Made by a program: the position numbers and the translations under genes. This document shows, one piece after another, positions 16,577 through 24,931 of a DNA stretch of 52,297 nucleotides (positions within the stretch are counted from its first letter, which is position 1; each line of letters opens with the position of its first letter). This DNA is from Bryobacteraceae bacterium (GTDB lineage: Bacteria > Acidobacteriota > Terriglobia > Bryobacterales > Bryobacteraceae): contig JANWVO010000021.1 in assembly GCA_025056865.1 (NCBI GenBank), forward strand, positions 1 to 52,297, written 5' to 3'. The notes under the pieces are model-generated. The model ran no database searches and had not been told where the DNA came from. It saw only the letters and a list, made by a program, of their open reading frames with translations.

Positions 16577-17856
16577 AAGTCCGGCGGTCCATTCCGTACG
16601 CGCCCCTGCCGTCGCAGCGGAAATTTCACGAGCTGACGGCGAGATTCAAGGGGTTTTCGGGGCCGATTGGTTCCGGAAAGAGCCAGGCGCTGTGTCACGA
16701 GGCGCTCAAGCTGGCTTACCTGAATCCCGGCAGGACGGGGCTGATCGGAGCTCCGACATACCCGATGCTGAGGGACGCGACACAGGCGGCGCTGTTTGAA
16801 GTGATGAGACAGAGCGGGATCCCGTTCGAGTTCAACAAAGCAGAAAACCAGGCGGTGCTGAAGGACACGCAGTCGAAGATCCTGTTCCGGTCGCTGGACG
16901 AATACGAGCGCCTGCGCGGGACGAATCTGGCGTGGTTCGGCGTGGACGAGCTGACCTACGCGACAGAGGAGGCGTGGGTGCGCCTCGAGGGACGACTGCG
17001 GGACCCGAAGGCGCAGCGGCTGTGCGGGTTCGCCGTGTGGACACCAAAGGGCTTCGACTGGGTGTGGGAGAGGTTCATCCACAAGCCGGTGGAGGGGTAT
17101 GCGTGCGTTCAGGCGCAGCCCTTCGAGAACCGCTACCTCCTCGAGAAAGTCCCGGACTTCTACGAGCGGCTGAAGCACAGCTATGACGAAACGTTCTACG
17201 CACAGGAAGTGCTGGGCGAGTATCTGAATCCGGCGCAGGGGCTGGTGTACCACGCGTTCGACCGGCGGATCCATGTGCAGGAGATCGAGGCGGATCCGGA
17301 GCGGGAGCTGCTGTGGGCGCTGGACTTCAACGTGGATCCGATGTCGAGCGTTGTGGTGCAGGAGAAGGACGGGCAGTTCTTCGTGATCGACGAAATCGTG
17401 CTGCGGCGGGCGAGCACGCGAGAGGCGTGCGAGGAGTTCGCGCGGCGGTACGGCGGCTGGAAGGCAGGGCTGGTGATATACGGCGATGCATGCGCGTCGC
17501 ATCTTCAGACCACAGGGACGACAGACCGGGAAATGATCGAGCAGTTTTTCGCCGAGCGCGGCGAGAGACCGTCTTACCGGATCCCGAGGAAGAACCCGCC
17601 GGTGCGGGAGCGCGCGTCGCTGGTGAACGCGAAGCTGAAGTCGGCGGCTGGCGAGGTGGGGCTGCTAGTGCATCCGCGGTGCAAGGAGCTGATTCTCGAT
17701 TTCGAGAGAGTCCAATGGGCCGAAGACAGCAGCGAAATCGACAAAGCGAAGGACCCGCGGCGGACGCATCTGAGCGATGCACTGGGATACCTGCTGTGGG
17801 CGCGATGCCAGGCGGAGCCGGCGGCGGGCGAACGGATGGAACGGCTGTACTGGTGA
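16573..17856 (+). CDS. terL: Phage-type terminase large subunit
   Basis: A 427-residue DNA-packaging motor. The N-terminal ATPase has Walker A GPIGSGKS (residues 30-37) and Walker B ending in FGVDEL with Asp125-Glu126. The C-terminal RNase H-like nuclease has three spaced acidic residues: Asp251 in ALDFNVDP, Asp305 in IYGDACAS and Asp402 in HLSDALGYLLW. All catalytic landmarks look intact. It overlaps the preceding gene by four bases and is followed ten bases later by the portal gene. The gene is in the first position of the head-tail module. Confidence 0.93.
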   Translation: MKVRRSIPYAPLPSQRKFHELTARFKGFSGPIGSGKSQALCHEALKLAYLNPGRTGLIGAPTYPMLRDATQAALFEVMRQSGIPFEFNKAENQAVLKDTQSKILFRSLDEYERLRGTNLAWFGVDELTYATEEAWVRLEGRLRDPKAQRLCGFAVWTPKGFDWVWERFIHKPVEGYACVQAQPFENRYLLEKVPDFYERLKHSYDETFYAQEVLGEYLNPAQGLVYHAFDRRIHVQEIEADPERELLWALDFNVDPMSSVVVQEKDGQFFVIDEIVLRRASTREACEEFARRYGGWKAGLVIYGDACASHLQTTGTTDREMIEQFFAERGERPSYRIPRKNPPVRERASLVNAKLKSAAGEVGLLVHPRCKELILDFERVQWAEDSSEIDKAKDPRRTHLSDALGYLLWARCQAEPAAGERMERLYW

Positions 17857-17866
17857 GGGTGAAACG

Positions 17867-19246
17867 ATGGAGCACATCAACCGCGAGCACGCGGAATATC
17901 AGGCGTGGAAGACGATCTGGCCGAAATACCGCGATCTGTACACGGGCGGGGAACAGTTCACTTCGAACGCGGACCGCTACCTGATTCCGCGTCAGAAAGA
18001 GCCGGCGGCGGTCTACCGGGAGCGGGTGAGCCGGGCGTTTTATGAAAACTACATCGGCTCGATCATCGACTGGTATGCGGCGACGCTGTTCCGGCGGGAG
18101 CCGATCCTGACGTTCGAGGGCCGGGACGAGGCGGCAAGGCGGTATTTCAACGAGCTGGCCGAGGACTGCGACCGGCGGGGGTCGTCGCTCAGCGATTTCT
18201 TCCGCAGGCAGGTGGTGGAAGCGCTGGTGATGGGGCGCAGCTACATCGTCATCGACTTCCCGAAGCGGACCCGGCCGGCAGGCAGCAGGGCAGAAGAGGA
18301 CGCGATGGGGCTGTCGCGGGGGTACTTCAGCGAGTATCCGGCGGAGAGCGTGATCAACTGGCAGAAGGACGAGCGCGGCGAGTACGAGTGGGTGGTGCTG
18401 CGGGGGGAGCGGGAGGTCTTCGACGAGACGGGCGGAGGGAAGCGCGTCCTCCGACAATGGGTGAAATACGACCGGCACCGGTATGAACTGTGGCGCCAGG
18501 TACAGGAGGGCATGAAACAGGGGCCGGCCACGCTGGAGGAGGAAGGCCTGCACGGGCTGGCAGGGATCGGGCGCGTGCCGGTGTTCGAGTTCACGCTGGG
18601 GGACGGGCTGTGGCTGATGAACAAGGCGGCTTCGTTGCAGCTTGAACACTTCAACAAATCAAACGCACTGGCGTGGGCGCTGACGATGGGGCTGTTCGCG
18701 ATGCCGGTGATTTACAGCGACAGCGAGTTCAAGCAAGTGGTTGGCGAGAGCTACTACGTGAAGCTCGGCAAGGACGACCGGTTCGGATGGACCGAGCCGG
18801 AGGGGCACGTTTACCGGATCGCGCTGGAGAATATCGACCGGCTGAAGGAAGAAATCTACCGGGTGTGCTACATGCTGCACCAGGCAGGCGGTGCGATGTC
18901 GAAGAACGCGGCGCTGACGGGAGTGAGCAAGCAGCGCGACTATCTGGTGACCCAGGAAGTCCTTCGCGGGATGGGCGACCGCGTGAAGGACATGATGAAG
19001 AGGCTGCTGCGCACGCTGGCGGAAGCCAGACAGGACGAGATTGCGATCGGCGTGGCAGGGCTTGACGAATTCGACATCGGAGAGTTTTCGAGCGAGCTGG
19101 AGGATGCGGAGCGGCTGTTGCGGCTGGGGGTGCCCTCGCCAACGCTGCGAGCGGAGGTCCAGAAGAAGCTCGCCATGAAGTATCTCTGCGACGCGAGCCA
19201 GGAGGTGAAAGACAGGATCGCGCGAGAGATCGACGCCGGGCAATAG
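17867..19246 (+). CDS. Phage portal protein
   Basis: A 459-residue protein of the SPP1 gp6/DUF4055-like portal type. Features: N-terminal helices with YRDLYTGGEQF, then ENYIGSIIDWYAATLF typical of the clip/stem entry, a beta-rich wing (residues 150-230) and a long C-terminal helical crown region with LKEEIYRVCYMLHQAGGAMSK near residue 330. Twelve copies would form the DNA entry channel and dock TerL. Start ATG 17867 has a GGTGA site. Position between TerL and a scaffold-like gene supports the call. Confidence 0.85.
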   Translation: MEHINREHAEYQAWKTIWPKYRDLYTGGEQFTSNADRYLIPRQKEPAAVYRERVSRAFYENYIGSIIDWYAATLFRREPILTFEGRDEAARRYFNELAEDCDRRGSSLSDFFRRQVVEALVMGRSYIVIDFPKRTRPAGSRAEEDAMGLSRGYFSEYPAESVINWQKDERGEYEWVVLRGEREVFDETGGGKRVLRQWVKYDRHRYELWRQVQEGMKQGPATLEEEGLHGLAGIGRVPVFEFTLGDGLWLMNKAASLQLEHFNKSNALAWALTMGLFAMPVIYSDSEFKQVVGESYYVKLGKDDRFGWTEPEGHVYRIALENIDRLKEEIYRVCYMLHQAGGAMSKNAALTGVSKQRDYLVTQEVLRGMGDRVKDMMKRLLRTLAEARQDEIAIGVAGLDEFDIGEFSSELEDAERLLRLGVPSPTLRAEVQKKLAMKYLCDASQEVKDRIAREIDAGQ

Positions 19247-19283
19247 CCGCGGCGAAAACAAACCACGACAAGCGAGGAGGGAC

Positions 19284-19874
19284 ATGGAGCAGGCACAGCA
19301 CGAAGAGACGCGTGCGTCCGCAGGCGCGCAGGCGGACGAAATCCGCAACGTGGTGCGGAGCGTAATTGAGGAATATCTGGATCTGCAAAAGCGTGCGAGC
19401 GAGCCGGCCTACAAGGCCGAGCTGGAGGAAGAACGCAAGCGGCGCGAGCAGCTCGAGCGCCGGCTGAACGAGCTGATCGAGGAGAACAAACGCAGCCGGC
19501 AGATGGCGGAGGAGAGCGACAGGCATGCGCAGATCCGGAGCGAGCTCCAGCGGCTCGGGGTGTCGAAGATCGATCTCGCTTTCAAGATCGTGAAGGACGA
19601 CATCGTCCGGGCGCCGGACGGGTCGCTGGTAGCGAAAACCCCGGAAGGAGAGAAGAATTTCCGCGAATATCTGTCGAGTTTCGTGCACGAGAATCCGGAG
19701 TTTCTGCCGGCGCGGATCGCCGGCGGCAGCGGAGTAGTGAGTCCGCCAAAGACGGCGTCCGGGGTGGGCGTGATCGACCTGGAGAAGATCCGGCCCGGAA
19801 TGAGCCGGGAGGAGTTGCAGAGGATCCGGGAGCAGATTTCCCAGGTGGCTCTGCAAAGCCTAAAGGGTGAATAG
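19284..19874 (+). CDS. Scaffold-like coiled-coil protein of the head module
   Basis: A 196-residue acidic protein. Residues 35-90 are a continuous charged coiled coil (AELEEERKRREQLERRL and following), and the C-terminus has a second short helix. No protease motif is seen. Portal-scaffold-capsid is a common gene order; scaffolds direct shell curvature and leave before DNA packaging. The start has a strong GAGGAGGG site. The assignment rests on composition, length and position. Confidence 0.7.
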   Translation: MEQAQHEETRASAGAQADEIRNVVRSVIEEYLDLQKRASEPAYKAELEEERKRREQLERRLNELIEENKRSRQMAEESDRHAQIRSELQRLGVSKIDLAFKIVKDDIVRAPDGSLVAKTPEGEKNFREYLSSFVHENPEFLPARIAGGSGVVSPPKTASGVGVIDLEKIRPGMSREELQRIREQISQVALQSLKGE

Positions 19875-19937
19875 CGCGGAGGCCGGAAGCCGCCGCGGAG
19901 GCGAGGCAGAAGAACAAGCAAGGAGAGGAAAGGGAGA

Positions 19938-20849
19938 ATGGCAGCAATCACTTCCGCCAATCTGGCGAACGCGATTGTGAAACTGGTGGCCGTGGACGCG
20001 CTTCCGGCGCTGATGGGCCACCTGGTGATGGGCAACCTGGTGAACCGGGACTTCGAGCCGCAACTCGCACAGGCCGGGGACACCGTGAACGTTCCGATTC
20101 CGCCGACGATGGTGGCGAACAACATTGCCGAGGGCGGAACTGTCCAGACGCAGAACCCGAACGTGGAGACGGCGCAGATCGTGCTGAACACGCACGCCGA
20201 GGCGACCTTCCAGATTCCAGACGTCACGAAGGTCATCGCGGTGCCGGATCTGCTGCGGCTCTACATGGAGCCGGCAATGATCGCACTGGCGGAGAAGGTG
20301 GAGAGCGACCTTTTGGGACTCTACAGCCAGTTTACGGCGAACACGCCTGTGGGCACCGGCGGCACGGCACTGACGGAAGCCGTGGTGGACGCCGCCGAGA
20401 CGGCGCTGTTTAACGCGAAGGTGCCTGCGAGCGAGCCGAAATACCTGGTGGTGGACGGCAACGCGTACTCGCAGCTGCGGCAGATCCCGCGGTTCAGTGA
20501 ATACCGGACGGCTGGCGAAGCGGGACTCCGGGCGCTGATCGACGGCAGCATCGGGCGGCTGAAGGACTTTTACGTGTTCCGGTCGCAGTTCGTGAAGAAG
20601 ACGGGTTCTTCGCCGGTGACGACCAACAACATCGCTTTCTCGCGGAATGCGATCGGGCTGGCGATCCGGCGGCTGCCGAAGCCGCTGCCGGGAACGGGCG
20701 CGATTGCGGAGTACGCCGAGGTGGGCAATTTCGGCATCCGCGTCGTGATGAGCTACCAGCCGAACACGCTGGCGCAGCAGTTCACAGTGGACATCCTGTA
20801 TGGCGTGGGCGTGCTGCGCAACAACCATGGCGTGCAGGTGCGGAGCTGA
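19938..20849 (+). CDS. Major capsid protein, P22 coat-like
   Basis: A 303-residue protein. It begins with an N-terminal helix (ITSANLANAIVKL), then GDTVNVPIPPTM and the ATFQIPDVTKVIAVPDLLRLYMEPAM region, followed by a nucleotide-free alpha/beta body with PKYLVVDGNAYSQLRQIP and a C-terminal beta strand region ending TVDILYGVGVLRNNHG. This pattern is seen in P22 gp5-type coat proteins with the HK97 fold. It has a strong GGAGAGG/AAGGGAG ribosome site, fitting a highly made protein, and a GC hairpin follows its stop. Confidence 0.85.
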   Translation: MAAITSANLANAIVKLVAVDALPALMGHLVMGNLVNRDFEPQLAQAGDTVNVPIPPTMVANNIAEGGTVQTQNPNVETAQIVLNTHAEATFQIPDVTKVIAVPDLLRLYMEPAMIALAEKVESDLLGLYSQFTANTPVGTGGTALTEAVVDAAETALFNAKVPASEPKYLVVDGNAYSQLRQIPRFSEYRTAGEAGLRALIDGSIGRLKDFYVFRSQFVKKTGSSPVTTNNIAFSRNAIGLAIRRLPKPLPGTGAIAEYAEVGNFGIRVVMSYQPNTLAQQFTVDILYGVGVLRNNHGVQVRS

Positions 20850-20859
20850 TCCAGCAGTT

Positions 20860-20881
20860 GGGGCGGCCCCCGGGCCGCCCC
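20860..20881 (+). other. GC-rich hairpin after the capsid gene
   Basis: GGGGCGGCCC and GGGCCGCCCC form a perfect 10-bp inverted repeat with two intervening bases (9 bp plus a 4-base loop in practice). There is no T-run, so it is more likely an RNA-stabilising or partial attenuating hairpin than an intrinsic terminator. Its place, 11 bases after the capsid stop, suits raising capsid message over downstream genes. Confidence 0.6.
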
Positions 20882-20924
20882 GAAACCGAACAGCCCAGGC
20901 CCAGGAAAGCCGGAAAGGAATGAT

Positions 20925-21239
20925 ATGGATCTGAAGCGTTACTACCAGGAATTGCGGAAGAAAGAGGCGGAGATCGAAGGCAAGGATGTCTACGTCGTCA
21001 GCCTGGACACGGCAGACGGCGGGCGCGCGGGCGTCATCACACAGGTTCCGAAGGAAATCGGCTGCAAGCTGATTGTCGAGGGGCGCGCCCGGCTGGCAAC
21101 AGCCGAAGAAGTGGAGAAATTCGAAAAAGAAGAGGCGGAAAAGCGGGCGGAATTCCAGAGCCAGGAATTCGCGCGGAAAATCCAGGTGCAGGTGGTGGCC
21201 GAGCCGCGGCAGGGGCGCGGCGGGAAAGAGCGGTCATAG
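20925..21239 (+). CDS. Small protein of the head module, unknown function
   Basis: A 104-residue protein. Residues 18-65 look like a small beta domain (KDVYVVSLDTADGGRAGVI), and residues 66-85 are a charged helix (AEEVEKFEKEEAEKRAEF). Proteins of this size directly after the capsid gene are often head decoration or connector proteins, but no family was recognised. It has a GGAAAGGAA ribosome site. Confidence 0.65.
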   Translation: MDLKRYYQELRKKEAEIEGKDVYVVSLDTADGGRAGVITQVPKEIGCKLIVEGRARLATAEEVEKFEKEEAEKRAEFQSQEFARKIQVQVVAEPRQGRGGKERS

Positions 21240-21251
21240 GAGGGAGCAGGC

Positions 21252-21992
21252 ATGGCGCTGCTGGTGGACGGCGACATCAACAGTCTGGGCGACCTGCGCG
21301 AGTGGGACAGCAGCATTCTGGATACGGCTGACGGGGAACGCATCGACCTGAACGCCAAGCTGCGCCGTGCGCAGGCGGAAGTAGAAGAAGAGATCGAGCG
21401 GTTCCTGCGAGAGCAGGAGCGCGGAACCCTGGATCAAGTCGTGGTGGACCGGGCGCTGCGCCACTGGCATGCGCTGAAGACGCTGGAGGCGACATACCGC
21501 GACGCCTATTTCAACCAGCTTAACGACCGCTATGGCGAGAAATGGAAGCTCTATCTGAGCCTGGCTGAACGGCAGGAAGAGCGATACTTTGACGCGGGCG
21601 TAGCCATCGTGTTCCAACCCCTGCGCCGTCCGGCGGAGTTGGAGGCGTCGTTGACCGAAGGCGAACTGGCGCCTACGACTTACCGCTTACAGGCGACCGC
21701 GGTTGACGGGATGGGCCGCGAAAGCGCGCCGAGTCCGGTGCAGGTAGTGTCAAGCCCGGTGCCCCATTCGCTGGAGGTGCGGCTTCCCTGGCTTCCGGCG
21801 GGGGCATCCGGCTGGAACATCTATGCGGGTTCTGCGGATGGTCCGCTTGCGCTTCAAAACGATGCGCCACTCGCCGGAGCTGCCGTGTGGCGGCCGGGAC
21901 GCGAGGGTCTGCGGAGCGGCCGACCGCCCGGCGACGGACAGCCGCCGGATGAAGTGATCCGGGCCGGTGGTTCGGTGCTGCTGCGGGGGTGA
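21252..21992 (+). CDS. Head-tail connector-like protein with C-terminal fibronectin-III-like module
   Basis: A 246-residue protein. Residues 1-125 are helical (LRRAQAEVEEEIERFLREQE and the RALRHWHALKTLEATYRDAYFNQLNDRYGEKW segment, given here only as landmarks), a pattern like helical adaptor proteins. Residues 132-220 are beta-rich with YRLQATAVDGMGRESAPS and WNIYAGS, which matches by eye a module in the tail-tip protein at 26066-29977. The two-part plan suggests an adaptor decorated with an Ig-like domain. It overlaps the next gene's possible GTG start. Confidence 0.6.
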   Translation: MALLVDGDINSLGDLREWDSSILDTADGERIDLNAKLRRAQAEVEEEIERFLREQERGTLDQVVVDRALRHWHALKTLEATYRDAYFNQLNDRYGEKWKLYLSLAERQEERYFDAGVAIVFQPLRRPAELEASLTEGELAPTTYRLQATAVDGMGRESAPSPVQVVSSPVPHSLEVRLPWLPAGASGWNIYAGSADGPLALQNDAPLAGAAVWRPGREGLRSGRPPGDGQPPDEVIRAGGSVLLRG

Positions 21993-21994
21993 GC

Positions 21995-22492
21995 ATGACT
22001 TTTACGACCCGAGAAGTGGTGGACAGGATCCTCGAGCTGCTGAGCGGAGAGGGGGGACTGGCCGAGGGCCTGGAGCAGATCAAGGCGGCTTACGGACAGG
22101 ATCCGGCACGGCCTGATCCCGCGACCGTACGTGTACTGAAAGCGGCACCGGAATTTGCCGAGAGGGCGTTGGGAGCGCGTTACCCCGAAGTGCGGGTTTA
22201 CTGGGACCGGATCCGGAGCCGGCCCACAGAAAAATTCCGGCGTTTTTCTGGCGAAATGCGGGTGGTTCTCGAGGCGAGGGTTTCTCAGGACCGGCTGGAA
22301 GGAATCACCGAGAGGCTTCAATATTACTGCGATGCGCTGAGGGATGTGCTGGAGCGACGTAGCGGCTGCATTGGCCCCGGGCTCTATTTGAGCGGTGAAT
22401 ACGAGGTGCAGGTCGAGCCAGTGAAGAAAGGCGGAAGCCAGTTCGTGCAGGCCGCGAAGGTGACGTGCACGGTGATCATAAACCGGACATGA
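21995..22492 (+). CDS. Neck or tail-terminator-like protein of the particle module
   Basis: A 165-residue protein, helix-rich at the N-terminus with a mixed C-terminal half ending in the strand FVQAAKVTCTVIINR. Size and position between the connector and the tail tube-like gene match tail-terminator or stopper proteins. No motif is decisive. ATG 21995 has GGGGGTGAG upstream; a GTG at 21989 overlapping the previous stop is an alternative. Confidence 0.55.
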   Translation: MTFTTREVVDRILELLSGEGGLAEGLEQIKAAYGQDPARPDPATVRVLKAAPEFAERALGARYPEVRVYWDRIRSRPTEKFRRFSGEMRVVLEARVSQDRLEGITERLQYYCDALRDVLERRSGCIGPGLYLSGEYEVQVEPVKKGGSQFVQAAKVTCTVIINRT

Positions 22493-22507
22493 AAAGGGAC
22501 GGGGAAA

Positions 22508-23674
22508 ATGGCGTGCTACATTTCGACGCGAGACAATCGATATTACGCGGCAGTGGAGGCTGAATACGGGCGCGTGGCACCAGTGACTGCGGCGCACCGC
22601 CTCAGCGGAGTGCGGCTGGACGTCGTGCAGAGATGGGAGGAGCCGCGGCGGCGCGACAAGACGGGCACGAGGACGTTTCAGGGCATTGCGGGCAGGCTGC
22701 GGAAGCACACGACCTTTGCCCTCACAACTTATCTCTACGCGCGGGAGGCGCCGACGGCATTGCCGCGGTGCGCAGCGCTGGTGGAGTGCGCGATGGGAGG
22801 GGCAGCCAGGGTGACGCCGGACGGGCTGCCCGTCGTGCAGGTGGAGGGTGTGCAGGCCAGGTTCGGCTCGGCACATGGTCTTGAGCCTGGCGATGCGATC
22901 ACGTTTGGAGGAGAGCTGCGGTTTGTAACTGCGTGCCCAGATCCTCTAACAGCCTGGCTGAGCGCTCCGCTGACAAGGAACGCCGGGGTTGCGGCCGGGG
23001 GCGCCGTTACCTACCGTCCTGCCTCCAGGCTGCCGAGTGCGAGCCTGTACGATTACTGGGCTCCTCATAGCGCTGTGCAACGCATTCTGCGCGGGTGCGT
23101 GGTTGATGAGCTGGAGCTGGAGCTCAACGGGGATTTCCACGAACTGACATTCCGGGGAGCGGCTGCGGGGATCGTCAACAGTGCGAGTTTCGAGCCGGGC
23201 GAAGGCGGGTTGAGCAGTTTTCCTGCGGAGCCGGAAGTGCAGCAGTTGATGGATTTGCCCGTTCCAGGACACCTGGGGCAGGTGTGGATCGGCACCAATG
23301 CGGCGCCGCTGGGGACATTGGCATCGGCGCGGATCCGAATCAGAAACCACATCGACATGCGGTGGAGAGATTTCGGGTTACTGGCTCCGCGCTGCGTCAC
23401 GCCAGGCGACCGCGAGGTGCGGATCGATCTCGAGATCTACAGCAACGACAGCGAAGTGTGCGAGGCCATCCATGCAAGTGCGGATCGTCGTGAACCCATG
23501 GCCCTCATGGTTCAAATGGGTGAAATTCCGGGCGCCCTGTGCGGGATCCATGTGGCGAATTTTGTTCCGGCTCCTCCTGAGTTTCTGGACGGAGAGGAGC
23601 GCCTGCGCTGGAGGCTCAGGGGATGCCAGGCCCAGGGATTCCGAGACGATGAGGTCTACCTTGCCTTTGGATGA
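22508..23674 (+). CDS. Tail tube-like structural protein
   Basis: A 388-residue protein, beta-rich, Cys-poor in its body. It has three visible parts: residues 1-85 (with RTFQGIAGRLRKHTTFALTTYLYA), an inserted beta module around 88-175, and a C-terminal part (residues 190-388) beginning VDELELELNGDFHELTFRG and ending RLRGCQAQGFRDDEVYLAFG. The paired halves suggest a duplicated tube domain as in trimeric tail-tube proteins. It lies directly upstream of the frameshifting chaperone genes, the conserved site of the major tail protein. Confidence 0.6.
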   Translation: MACYISTRDNRYYAAVEAEYGRVAPVTAAHRLSGVRLDVVQRWEEPRRRDKTGTRTFQGIAGRLRKHTTFALTTYLYAREAPTALPRCAALVECAMGGAARVTPDGLPVVQVEGVQARFGSAHGLEPGDAITFGGELRFVTACPDPLTAWLSAPLTRNAGVAAGGAVTYRPASRLPSASLYDYWAPHSAVQRILRGCVVDELELELNGDFHELTFRGAAAGIVNSASFEPGEGGLSSFPAEPEVQQLMDLPVPGHLGQVWIGTNAAPLGTLASARIRIRNHIDMRWRDFGLLAPRCVTPGDREVRIDLEIYSNDSEVCEAIHASADRREPMALMVQMGEIPGALCGIHVANFVPAPPEFLDGEERLRWRLRGCQAQGFRDDEVYLAFG

Positions 23675-23687
23675 GGAGCGACGGGAG

Positions 23688-24053
23688 ATGAACTACGAGA
23701 GCTCCGCGACGCGAGAGAGCACGGTATGTCCGGGCGTCCGATTCGTGGTGGTGCGACCATCACTGGCGAAGCGGGCGGAGATTACGGCGCGAGTGCGGCA
23801 ACTCCTGGCGGAGCTGGAATACCGCTCCGCCGGGGATACGCTGGAAGACCGGCTTGCAGCGGCCGAGCTGGAGAGCCGGATCGATGCGGCATACATTGAG
23901 TGGGGGCTTCTGCGGGTGGAAAACCTGCGGATTGACGGCGAAGAGTGTACGGCCCGCCTGCTGATCGAACGCGGGCCGGAAGAGCTGGCGAGGGAGATCG
24001 CTTCCGCCATCCGCAGCGAATGCCGGCTGAGCGGGGAAGAACGAAAAAACTGA
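23688..24053 (+). CDS. Tail assembly chaperone, short (zero-frame) product
   Basis: A 121-residue, mostly helical acidic protein (KRAEITARVRQLLAELEYRS, LREN-type segments) ending ERKN-stop. Its last codons form the slippery sequence A-AAA-AAC, so some ribosomes shift -1 and make a longer protein (next entry). This is the arrangement of lambda G/GT and of RcGTA, where the short form coats the tape measure and the long form recruits tube subunits. Start ATG 23688 follows GAGGAGCGACGGG. The chaperone role is inferred from position and the frameshift. Confidence 0.7.
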   Translation: MNYESSATRESTVCPGVRFVVVRPSLAKRAEITARVRQLLAELEYRSAGDTLEDRLAAAELESRIDAAYIEWGLLRVENLRIDGEECTARLLIERGPEELAREIASAIRSECRLSGEERKN

Positions 24054-24388
24054 TCCTCGCACTCCATTACTTTGCAGGAAATACCGCCGGGTGGCGGTGC
24101 GAGGATTGCCGGCGGCAGGGGCTGGAGGAGAAGCGGCGGTGCGGTTGGCGACCCGGCGGAGGCGCGGGCGGACGGATTGTCTGGGCGGGGCATGGATCGG
24201 CAACCGAGCAGTGCCCGAAGACAGCCATCCGTGGCGAGAGCGTGGCGTGGCTTGAGCTGTGGGTTACCTGGCGGGAGTGCGGCAAGCCCCTCACCGGGCA
24301 TTGGAGCGCGAAGGATCTGGAGGCGATGGCGGTGCTCGAGAGGGAGTGGGAGAGGATGCAGGATGAAGAGCGAAGACTTCGAGATTGA
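23688..24388 (+). CDS. Tail assembly chaperone, -1 frameshift fusion product
   Basis: Ribosomes that slip one base back at 24044-24050 read on from CTG at 24050 to the stop at 24386-24388. This gives about 233 residues: the chaperone domain joined to a 112-residue extension. The extension opens KLILALHYFAGNTAGW and carries several Cys (CEDCR, RCGW, EQCPKT), possibly a metal site. Without the shift this stretch has no usable start of its own near its beginning, yet it is open and protein-like throughout, which supports the fusion. It overlaps the next gene's start by 26 bases. Confidence 0.75.
24044..24050 (+). promoter_or_regulatory. -1 ribosomal frameshift slippery heptamer A-AAA-AAC
   Basis: In the zero frame the codons are CGA-AAA-AAC-TGA, so the heptamer A-AAA-AAC has the exact X-XXY-YYZ phasing needed for tandem slippage. 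A stop codon follows immediately. Both tRNALys and tRNAAsn re-pair in the -1 frame. Confidence 0.85.
24053..24106 (+). promoter_or_regulatory. Stem-loop stimulating the -1 frameshift
   Basis: ATCCTCGCAC (24053-24062) pairs perfectly with GTGCGAGGAT (24097-24106), a 10-bp stem closing a 34-base loop that itself contains a smaller GC hairpin (CGCC-GGGT-GGCG). The stem starts two bases after the slippery site; opening of the first two or three pairs would leave the usual 5-base spacer. It lies within coding sequence of the -1 frame. Confidence 0.75.
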
Positions 24389-24920
24389 CCGCAGGCTTGC
24401 GGAGGCGGTTCAGGCTGCTGCCGGCAGGCGCAGCGCAAAGGCTGAGACTATTGCGGAGGCAATCCTGGCCAGCAGGCCAGGGGCCGGAGAGGGCGGGGAC
24501 AGCCCCACCAGATTGATTGACGCGCTGACGGCGCGTCTGGAAGAGTTGGTCCGGCCTGTAGCGGCGCCGTCCTCGTCATGGCAGGTTGCGGCGGCAGGGA
24601 TAAATCCGCTGATTGGGGGATTGCTGCGTCTATTCGGCGGGGGGAATTCCCATGTTACGCTTCAGTTGCCTGCCGCAGCGCGACCCGAGGCTTCACGGTA
24701 CGAGGCTGCATTCGAGCCCAGCGGGCAAGGGATCTTCCTGACAGACCGCGACCAATTCGGCAGAATGCGGCCCGCTGGCAGCCTGGCGGCAGCGCCGATC
24801 GTGGTGCAGGTGGACGCCATCGACAGCCGCTCGTTCCTTGAAAGGGCGCCAGAAATCGCGGAATCGCTGAGGAAGATCCTGCTTGAATCCGACGGAATCC
24901 GGGCAGTTCTGGATGAATAA
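24363..24920 (+). CDS. Candidate short tape-measure or tail protein
   Basis: A 185-residue protein in the place where tailed particles carry the tape-measure gene. Residues 1-65 are helical and charged, residues 80-98 hold a hydrophobic Gly-rich segment (AGINPLIGGLLRLFGGG), and the C-terminus has a helix with ERAPEIAESLRKILLES. A normal tape measure is 600-2000 residues; at roughly 1.5 angstrom per residue this one would specify a tail under 30 nm. It could also be an unrelated minor tail protein. ATG 24363 overlaps the chaperone extension by 26 bases. Confidence 0.5.
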   Translation: MKSEDFEIDRRLAEAVQAAAGRRSAKAETIAEAILASRPGAGEGGDSPTRLIDALTARLEELVRPVAAPSSSWQVAAAGINPLIGGLLRLFGGGNSHVTLQLPAAARPEASRYEAAFEPSGQGIFLTDRDQFGRMRPAGSLAAAPIVVQVDAIDSRSFLERAPEIAESLRKILLESDGIRAVLDE

Positions 24921-24931
24921 AGGCGGCAGGC

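Noticed and set aside
24072-24362. Upstream extension of the 185-residue gene in its own frame
   Set aside because: Arg/Gly-rich shadow of the -1 chaperone frame; ATG 24363 gives a normal protein.
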